A stretch of 64,000 bases of DNA. It comes from Rhodospirillales bacterium. Lineage in GTDB: Bacteria > Pseudomonadota > Alphaproteobacteria > Rhodospirillales > Shumkoniaceae. The stretch is from NCBI GenBank assembly GCA_014859895.1, contig JACZKS010000106.1:1-64000 (forward strand). The letters run 5' to 3'. Shown one piece after another: positions 16,301 through 24,534 of this stretch (positions are counted from its first letter, which is position 1; every line of letters begins with the position of its first letter). The notes below the pieces were generated by a model that was given only the letters and a program-made list of their open reading frames with translations, ran no database searches and was not told the origin of the DNA. Position numbers and translations under genes: made by a program.

Positions 16301-17798
16301 TTGCGGCCTTTCGATCCACAGCGATCCCAATCTGCTCGAACAGATGATCCGCAACCTGCTCGCCAACGCCTTGAAATACACCAGCCACGGCAAAGTGCTG
16401 CTCGGCTGCCGGCGGCGCGAGGGAACCTTAAGCATCGAGGTGTGGGACACCGGGGTCGGCATCCCCGCCGATGAGCTCGAAGCGATCTTCGAGGAATACC
16501 ATCAGCTCGGCAACGCCGCGCGCGAACGGAGCCGCGGCCTTGGTCTCGGCCTTTCCATCGTCCAGCGCCTGGGCAAGCTGCTGGGCCATCGGGTCCGCGT
16601 CGCCTCGACCCCGGGCAAGGGTTCGGTCTTCGCCATCGACGTCATGCTTCCGACGAGTGCAACGGCCCAGCAGCCTGCGTACTTCCGGCGCGGCACCGAT
16701 GACGCGATTGCCGACGGCGTTCGCCGCGTTGGCGTAATCCTGGTCGTCGAGGACGACCCCGAGGAGCGCGAACTCCTTGAAGTTCTGTTGAAGGACGAGG
16801 GCCATCGCGCCATCAGCGCGCCGGACGGCATTGCGGCGCTGGAACTGGTGGCACGCGGGACGGTCCGGCCCGATCTCATCCTCGCCGACTACAATCTGCC
16901 GAACGGCATGAACGGGCTTCAGATCAGTTCGAATATACGTGACCACCTTCGCCGCCAGATCCCGGTCATCATCCTGACCGGCGACATATCGACCGGCACC
17001 TTGCGCGACATCGCGCTCCAGAACTGCGTCCACCTTCACAAGCCGGCAAGGCTCCAGGAGTTGACGCAAGTCATCCAACGGCTTCTCCCGCCCCAGCAGG
17101 CGGCGGTGTACTCGCGTGGCCCGCACCCCGCCGAAGCGGACGCCAGCCCGGATCTTCCGGTCATTTATGTCGTCGACGACGACAGCCACATCCGCGAAGG
17201 GATTTGCCGCGTGCTCGAGGAGGACGGCCAGCTTGTCGAAGCCTACTCGACGTGCGAGGCCTTCCTTGACGCCTACCGGCCGGGCCGCGAGGCCTGCCTG
17301 TTGATCGACGCCTCCCTGCCGGGCATGAGCGGGCTCGAAGCGCTGCAATGGCTCAAGAATGGGGGCCACCGGCTGCCGGCCATCATGATCACCGGCTATG
17401 GCGACGTGTCGATGGCCGTTCAAGCCATGAAGGCGGGGGCACTGGACTTCATTGAGAAGCCGGTCAGCCTCGAAGACCTGCTGGGCAGCGTCCGGCGCGC
17501 CCTCGAACAGTCGCGTGATGCGACGAAGCTTACCGCCTGGCGGGAGAATGCGGCGAAACGCATCACCGGTCTGACAGCGCGTCAGCGCCAGATTATGGAA
17601 CTGGTCCTCGCCGGCCACCCCAGCAAGAATATCGCGGCCGATCTCGGCATCAGCCAACGCACCGTCGAGAACCATCGCGCCGCCATCATGAAGAAGACGG
17701 GCTCGAAGTCTCTTCCGGCGTTGGCCCGATTGGCCGTTGCCGGGACCGACGTCGAAGAGCCCTTCGTGCGCCCCGCCTCTGCTCGTGTTTCCGCGTAA
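13368..17798 (+). CDS. CheB–CheR–PAS–histidine kinase–REC–REC–LuxR hybrid signalling protein
   Basis: This 1476-residue polypeptide carries a whole signalling chain. CheB-type methylesterase: ~34–215, with GASAGG, QHLDPTH and GTGSDGS holding the expected Ser, His and Asp. CheR-type methyltransferase: ~236–500, with PGCSTGEEAYS. A Glu-rich coiled coil: ~664–745. PAS: ~745–858. HisKA: ASHDLRQP, His near 886. HATPase: ~980–1098, with NALKY, DTGVGIP and GLGLGLS. Two receivers: ~1122–1240 and ~1265–1380. FixJ-like LuxR HTH: ~1400–1465. CheB/CheR–kinase fusions are known; carrying the DNA-binding output on the same chain is unusual. The start has AGAGGGG upstream. It probably regulates stress or sensory genes directly. 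Confidence 0.85.
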   Translation: MTGRRRHLRDDGNARSRDERAPSHATSRDPSDFPVIGIGASAGGLESFQKFFDALPADSGIAIILIQHLDPTHQSMMVELLAGHTPMKVQHAADGMEVERGCVYVIPPGVYLSMREGALRLSKPRERHGARLPFDFLLHSLAEELGERAICVVLSGTGSDGSLGLKSVKEKCGLVIAQDPDEAPFDGMPRSAIMTGAVDLVLPVAKIPEALVKYGRRMTLTRTRNGSLRRGAAEDWLPEIIDLLRTKTAHDFAPYKLGTLQRRIERRMAMATIETDDMDRYLDVLRSDTGELDLLAKDLLINVTSFFRDPKVFDQLAEKIVPHMVSSQRPDLPLRIWVPGCSTGEEAYSLAMLLREGMTTAKRNLKLQIFASDVDPDAVAVAREGLYPETIGADVSPERLARFFTKEDAGYRVVPDLRSSVIFTVQDLLADPPFSRLDLISCRNLLIYLQPAAQAQVISLFHFALREGGVLLLGSSETVGDAEGRFEVIAKAERLYRHIGRSRPGELGFALNTADGVRVPVRLGQGHPPSHQAVLADLCRQLVLETYAPAAVLINRRLECLYSLGPTDRYLRVVPGHPTHDVVAMAREGVGTRLSLAIEQAIQKNARVVVAGSQTSQDDNAPSFTIAVQPVPSEGEDLLLVSFIDEPKRERKRRRAVAARDVSRVAELEQELKSARTELQVAIRKLEISSEEQKAINEEALSVNEEYQSTNEELVTSKEELQSLNEELTALNSQLQEALEQQRTTSNDLQNVLYSTDVATLFLDANLHIRFFTPATKALFSVIPSDIGRPLGDLSSLAADGALMADAQTVLQTLAPIEREIKAHTGAWYVRRILPYRTQDNGIEGVVITFTDITDRRHVSDALETARRQAQLANVAKSRFLAAASHDLRQPLQTLTLLQGLLVKNVEGEKAQKLLARFDETLAAMSGMLNALLDINQIEAGTVRPDKTIFPVNDLLERLRDEFTYHAHAQELSLHVVSCGLSIHSDPNLLEQMIRNLLANALKYTSHGKVLLGCRRREGTLSIEVWDTGVGIPADELEAIFEEYHQLGNAARERSRGLGLGLSIVQRLGKLLGHRVRVASTPGKGSVFAIDVMLPTSATAQQPAYFRRGTDDAIADGVRRVGVILVVEDDPEERELLEVLLKDEGHRAISAPDGIAALELVARGTVRPDLILADYNLPNGMNGLQISSNIRDHLRRQIPVIILTGDISTGTLRDIALQNCVHLHKPARLQELTQVIQRLLPPQQAAVYSRGPHPAEADASPDLPVIYVVDDDSHIREGICRVLEEDGQLVEAYSTCEAFLDAYRPGREACLLIDASLPGMSGLEALQWLKNGGHRLPAIMITGYGDVSMAVQAMKAGALDFIEKPVSLEDLLGSVRRALEQSRDATKLTAWRENAAKRITGLTARQRQIMELVLAGHPSKNIAADLGISQRTVENHRAAIMKKTGSKSLPALARLAVAGTDVEEPFVRPASARVSA

Positions 17799-17840
17799 AT
17801 GGCCCGCAGGTAAGGCGGCAGCTCCGCTTGCCAAGGATAT

Positions 17841-18251
17841 TCAGGTTCGGCCGGCCGGGCCGTCCAGAAGGTCGGCCGGCAGGATGCTCCGCAAGGCCGC
17901 GATGAGGCGCTCCGGCCGGCAGGGCTTTTGGACGTGAAGGGCGCCGGAAAACGCCTCCACCAGTTGATTGCGCGAATAGCCCGTCAGCACAAGGAAAGGC
18001 ACGCCGCGAGACTCCAGCGCCTGGGCGATGGGAGCCGCGCTGACGCCCGACAGATTGGTATCGAGGATGGCGGCGTCGCAGGCGCCGGTCTCGACGACGG
18101 CAAGCGCGGCTTCGAGCCGGCCCGCCACGCCGGCGATCGCGAAGCCGGCGTCGATCAGTGTCTCTTCCAGCACGAAGGCCAGCGTCGGTTCGTCCTCGAC
18201 GATGAGGATGCGCCACCCTCCGACCTCAGGTGGTGCCGCGCTGGCTGTCAT
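17841..18251 (-). CDS. Single-domain response regulator (receiver only)
   Basis: The 136-residue protein is one receiver domain: ILIVEDEP near the N-terminus supplies the acidic pocket, AAILDTNLSG the phospho-acceptor Asp, VLTGY the conserved Thr, and VQKPC the conserved Lys. There is no output domain. Its ATG overlaps the stop of the upstream HWE kinase (ATGA), so the two are translationally coupled and are the likely cognate pair. It closes the kaiC–kaiB–kaiB–kinase operon. Confidence 0.85.
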   Translation of the reverse strand: MTASAAPPEVGGWRILIVEDEPTLAFVLEETLIDAGFAIAGVAGRLEAALAVVETGACDAAILDTNLSGVSAAPIAQALESRGVPFLVLTGYSRNQLVEAFSGALHVQKPCRPERLIAALRSILPADLLDGPAGRT

Positions 18252-19774
18252 CTGGCCACCCCGGTCAACGCGTTTTCGGCTGCCGCGTTCAAGGTCCAGG
18301 TGAGTCCCTTCTCGAGAAAAAGGGTCTCGGCGGTGCCCGAGACCGCCGCCCCGGCCAGCCGGCCGATAATGATCCGCCCGAACCCCGTGCGGGCGGGTTC
18401 GGCCACCAGGGGGCCGCCTTCTTCCAGCCAGGACATGGAGAACACCGGCGTGGCGCCGGCCGTGACCCTCCAGGAAATGTGCACGCGTCCGTCGAGGTTG
18501 GAAAGCGAGCCGTACTTGACGGCGTTGGTGGCCAGTTCGTGGAGCGCCATGCCGATGCCCTGGGCAGCGCCGGCCGTCAGCTGGGCGCGCGGGCCGTCGA
18601 TCAGCACGCGGGTGCCGACCAGATCCTTGAAATGGCCAAGCTGGAGGTCGACAAGGTCGGCCACCTCGACGCCCTGCCACTGGTTTTTGACCAGCAGGTC
18701 CTGGCCGGCGGCCAGCCCTTCGATGCGCTCCGAGAGCCGCGACGAGAAGGTGGCCGGGTCGCCGTATTTCGCGGTCTGGGTGGCCACCGCCTGGACCACG
18801 GCCAGCATGTTCTTGGCCCGATGATTGACCTCGGCCATGAGCAGATGAACGTGCTCCTCGGATCGCTTGCGCTCGGTGATGTCGCGGATGTTGCACTGGA
18901 TGACCGGCTGGCCGTTCTCGTCATAGAGGTTGGCCACCACCTCGACCTCCTGATGGCGGCCCCCCTGGCTTTCGAGCGGCAGATCTTCGTAGCGCACCTG
19001 ATTGGTGCGTTTGAGTTTCCGGACCATTTCCTGGCTGGCCGCTTCGTCACTGAGCAGGCCGATCTCGAACAGTTCCTTGCCGACCAGGTGGTCCTGCGGG
19101 TACCCCAGCATCTCGGTCATGAATGGATTGGCGTCGACGATCTTGCGGGTGGCGGGGTCGAGGATGAGGATGCCGTCGTGGGCCGCCTCGAACAGGCGCC
19201 GGTAGCGGATTTCCGAAACCAGCACCGCGTCCTCGTGCCGCTTGCGCTCGGTGACGTCGCGGATCACGGCCAGCATGACGGTCGGCTGTCCGGCCGCTTC
19301 GCGCAGCACGGTGATTCCCGATTCGACGTTCAACTCGCGACCGTCGTGGCGGACGTGGACATTTTCGCCGCGCCATTCGCCGCAGACGCTGAGGGCCATC
19401 GCCGCGGCGGCTTGGTCGCCCTCGTGGCGCCATCGCGTTTTATAAACCTCGGCCTGCGTTCGCCCGAGGGCGGCGGACGCGGCGAAACCGTAAAGCCGTT
19501 CGGCGGCGGCGTTGAGATAGATGATGCGATCGTCGTTATCGACCGCGATGACGGCGTCGCTGACCTGGGCCAGCATTTCGCCGCGAAAGCGGTTGGTCTT
19601 GGCGTCTAGACCCTGCAGCGTGAAGACTTGCGGGCCGGCCTCGCCGGCGATCACCAGGGCGTCCACCTCGCCGTGGCGAAGGGCGCTCAGCGTCTCTTCC
19701 GCCTCCTCCAGCCGGGCGCGCAGGTCGGCGACTTCGGCCATAAGCGTTGCTTTGGTGGGCGATGTCGTGGGCAT
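18248..19774 (-). CDS. PAS–PAS HWE-family sensor histidine kinase
   Basis: This is a 508-residue cytoplasmic kinase without membrane segments. A short N-terminal coiled coil (ARLEEAEETLSALRHGEVDAL) is followed by two PAS domains (about 65–180 and 190–305), each ending in an IRDVTERK/IRDITERK junction. The HWE kinase core follows, with the phospho-acceptor His in EVNHRAKN near 316, HELATNAVKYG, and the WLEEGGP motif that defines the class. It lies immediately downstream of two kaiB genes, an arrangement known from alphaproteobacterial KaiBC loci, and probably passes the Kai state to the receiver protein encoded next. Confidence 0.88.
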   Translation of the reverse strand: MPTTSPTKATLMAEVADLRARLEEAEETLSALRHGEVDALVIAGEAGPQVFTLQGLDAKTNRFRGEMLAQVSDAVIAVDNDDRIIYLNAAAERLYGFAASAALGRTQAEVYKTRWRHEGDQAAAAMALSVCGEWRGENVHVRHDGRELNVESGITVLREAAGQPTVMLAVIRDVTERKRHEDAVLVSEIRYRRLFEAAHDGILILDPATRKIVDANPFMTEMLGYPQDHLVGKELFEIGLLSDEAASQEMVRKLKRTNQVRYEDLPLESQGGRHQEVEVVANLYDENGQPVIQCNIRDITERKRSEEHVHLLMAEVNHRAKNMLAVVQAVATQTAKYGDPATFSSRLSERIEGLAAGQDLLVKNQWQGVEVADLVDLQLGHFKDLVGTRVLIDGPRAQLTAGAAQGIGMALHELATNAVKYGSLSNLDGRVHISWRVTAGATPVFSMSWLEEGGPLVAEPARTGFGRIIIGRLAGAAVSGTAETLFLEKGLTWTLNAAAENALTGVAR

Positions 19775-19780
19775 GTGGGG

Positions 19781-20152
19781 TCAGTGTTTTCCGGTGGTCG
19801 AGGGGTTCGCTTCGGCGTCGCGCAGGTCGAGTCCGATCAGGATGCGCTCCGTTTGCGACATATCGCCGATGAAGCGGCGAAGCGGCAGCGGCAGCTTCTT
19901 GATCAGGGTGGGCGCCGCGATGATCTGCTCGCCTTCGGCCAGGGTCGGATGCTGGGTGATGTCGACGACTTCGAGGTCGTAGCGCCCTTCCAGATGGTCC
20001 TCGCAAATCTTGCGGATGTTGGCGACCGCCCGCCCGGAGCGCGACGTGGTGCCCGTGACATAGAGCCGGAGCACATAGTGGGCGTTGGCCCGCGCCGCCA
20101 CCGCGGCTTCCATCGCCTGGATATCGGTTCGCGGGGCGGCCCTCTTTTTCAT
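19781..20152 (-). CDS. kaiB: KaiB-like protein (second copy)
   Basis: This is a 123-residue thioredoxin-like KaiB protein. The core YVLRLYVTGTTSRSGRAVAN and the block YDLEVVDITQHPTLAEGEQI, then the PTLIKKLPLPLRRFIGDMSQ segment, match KaiB. An N-terminal basic extension of about 25 residues and a short polar tail distinguish it from the neighbouring copy. KaiB binds the phosphorylated ATPase ring of KaiC. Two kaiB genes in tandem suggest that different KaiB forms compete for KaiC or act on the downstream kinase. Confidence 0.88.
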   Translation of the reverse strand: MKKRAAPRTDIQAMEAAVAARANAHYVLRLYVTGTTSRSGRAVANIRKICEDHLEGRYDLEVVDITQHPTLAEGEQIIAAPTLIKKLPLPLRRFIGDMSQTERILIGLDLRDAEANPSTTGKH

Positions 20153-20158
20153 GAACGG

Positions 20159-20485
20159 TCAGCCCCTAGCCGGTTGGAGGTCCAATCCGACGAGCACGCG
20201 GGCTTCGTTGGAAAGGTCGGCGATGATTTTCCTGATCGGCTCGGGCAGCCGGCGCACCAGAGTCGGCACCGCCAGAATTTGGTCCCCGGCGGCGAGCTGC
20301 GGGGTCTTCGTCAGGTCGATGACCTCGATGCTGTACTGCCCGGCCAGATACGTCTCGCAAATGCGATGCAGATTGGCGAAGGCGGCAAGCGAGCGGGCGG
20401 TCTGGCCGGCCACGTAGAGGCGCAACTCGAAGGCCGGGGTGGCGTCCGCTTGGCGAAGGGGCGTGGGAGAGGCGAGTGCGTTCAT
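20159..20485 (-). CDS. kaiB: KaiB-like protein (first copy)
   Basis: This 108-residue KaiB protein carries [20 protein letters not shown], then [20 protein letters not shown] and [20 protein letters not shown]. It is close in length to classical KaiB. Its ATG overlaps the kaiC stop (ATGA), and six bases separate its own stop from the next kaiB, so kaiC and both kaiB genes are translated as a unit. Compared with the other copy it lacks the basic N-terminal extension. Confidence 0.9.
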   Translation of the reverse strand: MNALASPTPLRQADATPAFELRLYVAGQTARSLAAFANLHRICETYLAGQYSIEVIDLTKTPQLAAGDQILAVPTLVRRLPEPIRKIIADLSNEARVLVGLDLQPARG

Positions 20486-22224
20486 CGTTTTGCTTTCGAT
20501 CCGCCGGGGGGCCTGACCGCGCCGCCGCGTTTTTGCGCCATGGCGTCGGTGTTCTGGTGGGTGGTGTTGACCTGCAAGGTTTCCTGGGCGATGACGAAGT
20601 GCACTTCCTCGGTCTCGGCCTCCACCTCGGCCTGGAGCGCCGCGATCTGCGCCTCGATTGCCCGTCTTCGGCTGGCCAGATGGCGGAGCTTGCGGTCGTG
20701 ATCCTGGCCGCGCAGGGTTGCGGTCGCCAGCTCCTGCATTTCCTGCGAAACCCGGGCGCTGCCGGTCAGCACGCGATCGCCGCCGAGATAGACGTCGACC
20801 AGGTCGATGCCCTTGTCGGAGAGCACGAACTCGCGGACCTGGTTGGAATGCGCCATGCCGCGCGATTTCAGGACGTAAATGGTCCGGTTGCGCTCGCCGG
20901 TGAATTCCACGTTGCGCAGCAGTAGCCAGGTGTCCATCAGCGATGAGACGCCGACCTGCGATTCCTCGGGCGTCGTGGTGGCATCGCCGCCTTCGGTCAG
21001 GCTGGTGAAGACGGCGGTGATTTGCTCCTTCTTCAGGAAATCGATGAGCCGCATGAGCGTCGGTTTCACCTGCGCGTCGTCCTGGGCCATCGTCAAGTTG
21101 CTGATCGGATCGACGGCGACCACGGCCGGGCGGAAGGCGCGGACCAAGTCGTGCATCACCACCAGGTGCTGTTCCAGCCCCTGCAGCGTCGGGCGCGACG
21201 AATGGATCTGGAGCAGCCCCTTCTTCACCCAGGGGTCAAGGTCGATGTCGACCGAGCGCATGTTGCGCACGATCTGGGCGGTCGATTCCTCGTAGGCGAA
21301 ATAGAGCGCCCGCTCGCCGCGCCGGCAGGCGGTTTCGACCATCTTGGCGGCGATGCTGCTTTTGCCGGTGCCGGCCGAGCCCGAGACCAGCACGGAGCTG
21401 CCGCGAAAGACGCCCTGGCCGCCCAGCATGGTGTCGAGGCGGGGGATGCCGGTGGCGACCCGCTGGCTGGAAACCTCGTGGTCGAGTTGCAGCGACGTGA
21501 TCGGCAGCACGGAAAATCCGTGAGCGCCGATGAGGAAGGGGTATTCGTTCATGCCGTGCGCGGTGCCGCGATACTTCAGCACGCGCAGGCGGCGGGTGCA
21601 GATCTGGTCGCGGATGCGCTGATCCAGGATGATCACGCAGTCGGCCACGTATTCCTCGAGGCCGTAGCGGGTGATGGCGGCACCCTCGCCCTTCTCCCCG
21701 GTGATAATGGCGGTCAGCCCGCGAGCCTTGAGCCAGCGGAAAAGGCGGCGCAGCTCGGCCCGGAGAACGGCGTGGTTCTGGATGCCGGCGAACAGCGCCT
21801 CGACCGAATCCAGTACCACGCGTTTGGCCCCGATGGCATCGACGGCGTGGCCCAGGCGGATGAACAGGCCTTCGAGATCGTAATCGCCGGTTTCCTCGAT
21901 CTCGCTGCGATCGATGTGGACATAGTCGAGCACGATCTGGTTTTCGCCCGCCAGCGTATCCAGGTCGAAGCCTAGCGAGCGGACGTTGGCGGTCAGCTCC
22001 GCGGCGTTTTCCTCGAACATCATGAAGACGCCGGGCTCGCCATACCGGGTGGCGCCGCGCACCAGGAACTCCATGGCCAGCATGGTCTTGCCGCATCCCG
22101 CGGAGCCGCACACCAGAGTGGGACGCCCGGCCGGCAGCCCGCCGCCGGTGATTTCGTCCAGTCCGTCGATGCCGGTCGGCGCTCTGGACAGGGTGGGAAG
22201 GCTTTCAGACTGTTTTTTTCTCAT
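20482..22224 (-). CDS. kaiC: KaiC-family circadian clock ATPase
   Basis: The 580-residue protein has two RecA-like domains. CI has Walker A GSAGCGKT at 40–47 and the catalytic Glu pair at 71–72. CII has Walker A GSAGTGKS at 282–289 and the Glu pair at 312–313. The position of the cyanobacterial phospho-sites S431/T432 is Ser-Ser here (427–428, in VSSLMDT), so autophosphorylation is plausible. A C-terminal coiled coil (about 500–550) extends past the usual end. No kaiA is seen. In Rhodopseudomonas and Legionella, KaiBC without KaiA supports daily or stress adaptation. A TTCCGA box lies 182 bases upstream. Confidence 0.92.
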   Translation of the reverse strand: MRKKQSESLPTLSRAPTGIDGLDEITGGGLPAGRPTLVCGSAGCGKTMLAMEFLVRGATRYGEPGVFMMFEENAAELTANVRSLGFDLDTLAGENQIVLDYVHIDRSEIEETGDYDLEGLFIRLGHAVDAIGAKRVVLDSVEALFAGIQNHAVLRAELRRLFRWLKARGLTAIITGEKGEGAAITRYGLEEYVADCVIILDQRIRDQICTRRLRVLKYRGTAHGMNEYPFLIGAHGFSVLPITSLQLDHEVSSQRVATGIPRLDTMLGGQGVFRGSSVLVSGSAGTGKSSIAAKMVETACRRGERALYFAYEESTAQIVRNMRSVDIDLDPWVKKGLLQIHSSRPTLQGLEQHLVVMHDLVRAFRPAVVAVDPISNLTMAQDDAQVKPTLMRLIDFLKKEQITAVFTSLTEGGDATTTPEESQVGVSSLMDTWLLLRNVEFTGERNRTIYVLKSRGMAHSNQVREFVLSDKGIDLVDVYLGGDRVLTGSARVSQEMQELATATLRGQDHDRKLRHLASRRRAIEAQIAALQAEVEAETEEVHFVIAQETLQVNTTHQNTDAMAQKRGGAVRPPGGSKAKR

Positions 22225-22405
22225 TGGCCACCATTCTTGGATCGGGGGCGTGGTGCCCCCTCTAAGAGTGTCGCATCCCTGCAACCCAAACCGGGAAGGC
22301 CTGCCGCCGACGGATGTTCTGGCGATATTCAAAGATCTCGACACGCTCCTTGGCCTGGCCCCCCAACATAAGCGCCAAATCTTGGCAGATTGCCGGGTGC
22401 GGAGG

Positions 22406-22422
22406 GGAGGTTCGGAAACTAC
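22406..22422 (-). promoter_or_regulatory. TTCCGA box upstream of kaiC
   Basis: The minus-strand box reads GTAGTTTCCGAACCTCC, with a perfect left half. The hexamer 21 bases downstream (CAAGAT) is a poor -10, so the promoter may be weak or strongly activator-dependent. It lies 182 bases before the kaiC start. Confidence 0.6.
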
Positions 22423-22759
22423 TCAGGCGGGGCTGTACAGGCCGGGTTATGGCCGGCACGAACCGCCGCCGGCGCGGGTTCCGCCCTTCTATCCGGCGTT
22501 CCTGGCCGCACGAACCTCGCGGCGCTGGTGGACACGATGACTTCACCTTCCTGCCCAGTTGGGTGTTCATGTCGCTGGCATCGTGGGCGCTGGTGATGAG
22601 CCGCTACCGCGATCCGGGCAATGCGCAGGCCGGCTATGTCTATTTGGTGATGGCGAGCTTCGGCATCTTGGCGCGGCCGTTTGCTGGCGGCTGCCGCCTC
22701 CACCGGGTCTTTTCACCGGCGGAGGCGGCAATCGTGCCGTTCGGACGGCTGCCCGAACG
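22423..22759. other. Intergenic stretch without a convincing gene
   Basis: This stretch lies between the kaiC box and the end of the PRC-barrel gene. A plus-strand frame around 22535–22690 encodes two hydrophobic segments (LPSWVFMSLASWALVM and YLVMASFGILARPF) with a polar loop between them. This could be a membrane-protein remnant, but there is no proper start, ribosome site or known homology. Nothing else is evident. Confidence 0.3.
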
Positions 22760-23209
22760 CTATTCCTTGTATTCCGGCAATGCCTTGATCTCGTCCTTGG
22801 TGAGCGTTGTCTTCAGTTTCATGTCGTCCCCGATGCCGGTGGCCTGCAACTGCGACCAGTCCACCGCCACGTCATGGGTGCCGATGCCAAGAAAGCCGCC
22901 GACCTCGACGATGACCAGGTTGCCGACGATCTTGGAGACCTTGCCGATCTCGTCGCCCGTGGCGTTGATGACGTTCTTGCCGGCCACGTTTGCCGGCGGC
23001 ATGGCCGACGCCGCCTGGCTCGACACGCCGGGTGAAAGCATGCGCGGCTCGGCGCCCGGCATCATCGGCGCCGCCTGATTCATCATCCCGCCAGCCCCGG
23101 AGCCGGTCGTGCCGGAATCCGCGGCGGGCTGCTGCTGCGCCAGCGCGACGCCGGTCACCGCAATGATCGTTGCACTCAGAATCGTCCCGACAATTGTGTG
23201 CTTTTTCAT
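22760..23209 (-). CDS. Exported PRC-barrel protein
   Basis: This is a 149-residue protein with a signal peptide (MKKHTIVGTILSATIIAVTG, cleavage probably after ALA). A low-complexity Gly/Met/Pro stretch follows, then a PRC-barrel domain (NVAGKNVINATGDEIGKVSK, VIVEVGGFLGIGTHDVAVDW). The tail (LTKDEIKALPEYKE) is conserved in periplasmic members of this family. These proteins are common in alphaproteobacterial stress regulons, but their ligand is unknown. The second Met (MKKHT) was chosen because the first lies against the AAAGG site. A TTCCGA box lies 167 bases upstream. Confidence 0.82.
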   Translation of the reverse strand: MKKHTIVGTILSATIIAVTGVALAQQQPAADSGTTGSGAGGMMNQAAPMMPGAEPRMLSPGVSSQAASAMPPANVAGKNVINATGDEIGKVSKIVGNLVIVEVGGFLGIGTHDVAVDWSQLQATGIGDDMKLKTTLTKDEIKALPEYKE

Positions 23210-23347
23210 CGTATCCATCCTTTGATCGTTGAGCGAAACGGTCGACATCACAGGGCTGCCACGACACGTCTTCGCCACCTGACGTCGGCGAGTCATGGTG
23301 CCGCATTTTGCCTGGCTCTCGCTCGAGGCGCCGGAGCGCCGATGCAT

Positions 23348-23392
23348 TCAATATGGTCGTCGCCGGTTCGCATCGGCAGCCTCGGAAACTAC
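23348..23392 (-). promoter_or_regulatory. TTCCGA box upstream of the PRC-barrel gene
   Basis: The minus-strand box GTAGTTTCCGAGGCTGC lies at 23392–23376. TATTGA follows 22 bases later at 23353–23348, slightly off the usual spacing and sequence. Between this box and the next, opposite-facing one (23393–23512) no gene was identified. Confidence 0.6.
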
Positions 23393-23512
23393 TCGAGTCC
23401 GCGGATGCCGATTTGGCTGCAATGAATTGTTGGCGAGTTTGGATGGCCGACGCCGAGAAGCCCGTCGTCCAACGCGGCTCTCCGGTCCTGGCCCTGCACA
23501 AATAGCCCTTAG

Positions 23513-23556
23513 GTAATTTCCGAACCTACCGTGGCGCGCCCGCTGGCCGGTATCCT
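23513..23556 (+). promoter_or_regulatory. TTCCGA box with -10-like element, upstream of Thivi_2564/CsbD genes
   Basis: The box GTAATTTCCGAACCTAC lies at 23513–23529 with a perfect right half. TATCCT follows 21 bases later at 23551–23556. The gene starts 34 bases after the hexamer. It is divergent to the box at 23376. Confidence 0.7.
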
Positions 23557-23589
23557 ATGCCTGGCTTCGAGCGAGGTTAGGAATATCCC

Positions 23590-23781
23590 ATGCCCTTGAT
23601 AAATCTGGTCATCGTGCTGATCGTGGTCGGCGTGCTGCTGTGGGCCGTCAACACGTACATACCGATGGACCGCAAGATTAAGAACATCCTGAACATCGTC
23701 GTGGTGATCGCGGTCGTGGTCTGGCTGCTCCGCGCCTTCGGCGTGCTCGAGTCGCTGGGGATGATCCGGGTCGGCAGCTAG
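23590..23781 (+). CDS. Thivi_2564-family small membrane protein
   Basis: This is a 63-residue protein with two membrane helices (INLVIVLIVVGVLLWAVN and NILNIVVVIAVVVWLLRAFG) joined by the conserved loop TYIPMDRKIK. The pattern fits the Thivi_2564 family of uncharacterised small membrane proteins. AGGA lies ten bases before the ATG. It is the first gene behind a strong TTCCGA box and precedes csbD by 32 bases, so the two are probably co-transcribed. Confidence 0.82.
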   Translation: MPLINLVIVLIVVGVLLWAVNTYIPMDRKIKNILNIVVVIAVVVWLLRAFGVLESLGMIRVGS

Positions 23782-23813
23782 CCACACCTGACGCAGCAAG
23801 AGGAGAACCGGCC

Positions 23814-23999
23814 ATGGACACCGATCGCATCAAGGGATCGCTCAAGCAGCTTGCCGGCAGCGTCAAGGAAGCGGCCGGCAAGTTGCTGGGTGACAAGAAG
23901 ACGGAAGCGGAAGGAAAGGCCGAGAAAGCCGAGGGCAAGATTAAAAACGCCGTCGGCGGCATGAAGGACACCATTCGCGAAGCGGTCGACAAGAAATAG
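23814..23999 (+). CDS. CsbD-family stress protein
   Basis: This is a 61-residue hydrophilic, Lys/Glu/Ala-rich protein. DRIKGSLKQLAGSVKEAAGK and the AEGKAEKAEGKIKNAVGG repeat are typical of CsbD. CsbD proteins accumulate under general stress or stationary phase and are predicted to be flexible and helical. Their molecular role is unsettled. GAGGAG lies nine bases before the ATG. It shares the boxed promoter of the upstream membrane protein gene. Confidence 0.9.
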   Translation: MDTDRIKGSLKQLAGSVKEAAGKLLGDKKTEAEGKAEKAEGKIKNAVGGMKDTIREAVDKK

Positions 24000-24018
24000 G
24001 CGGATCGGCCTCCGCCGG

Positions 24019-24495
24019 TTAACGACTGAACTCCCAGCTCAGATTATCGATGGCATCCACGACCATTCCCGTCCCCGTTGCGAGAAGCAGGATGTCCTGC
24101 GCCACGCGAACGTAGCGGTGCCGTGACGGCGGCGGCCCCAATATCACAAGGGCGGCGGCCGGAAGATCATGGAAGATGACGTCGCGGGGCAGCGGCCGGC
24201 CGATCATCCACTTTTTTGCCTGGCCGGGGGCCATGCAGCCGTTGTGCTTTTTGGCGAGGCCTGGCGGGCAATGGCCCCGACGATACTGATCTGCGAAATA
24301 GCCTTGGATGGAGGCCCGGCTCTGCTCGCCGAAAACGGGGCTCGCCCTGCCGTCGGACATGCCGTTCTGTTTCGGATGCTGCCCTTTTTCGCCACCAGCC
24401 CAGGCGGGCTTTTCCGCCACTGCCGGCGCACCCGAAAGGATGCCGGCAAGCATGACCGCAGCGAACACACCGAACCATCTGGAAACACCGTGCAT
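24019..24495 (-). CDS. RcnB/CigR-like exported protein
   Basis: This is a 158-residue protein with a signal peptide (GVFAAVMLAGILSGAPAVA). A central PPGLAKKHNGCMAPGQAKKW block is followed by GRPLPRDVIFHDLP, and the C-terminal region includes the Tyr-Arg-Tyr-Val-Arg-Val-Ala segment and LLLATGTGMVVDAI. This combination is shared by the RcnB (nickel/cobalt homeostasis) and CigR families, which act in the periplasm. It is convergent with csbD and I saw no box upstream of it. Which metal or partner it serves cannot be told. Confidence 0.72.
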   Translation of the reverse strand: MHGVSRWFGVFAAVMLAGILSGAPAVAEKPAWAGGEKGQHPKQNGMSDGRASPVFGEQSRASIQGYFADQYRRGHCPPGLAKKHNGCMAPGQAKKWMIGRPLPRDVIFHDLPAAALVILGPPPSRHRYVRVAQDILLLATGTGMVVDAIDNLSWEFSR

Positions 24496-24534
24496 TCCGT
24501 TCTCCCTTCGATCAGCGCGGACCGGACAATCCGC

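Noticed and set aside
19781..20485. The two kaiB genes as a recent tandem duplication or sequencing artefact
   Set aside because: The two proteins differ throughout and in their N-terminal length, so they are long-separated paralogues.
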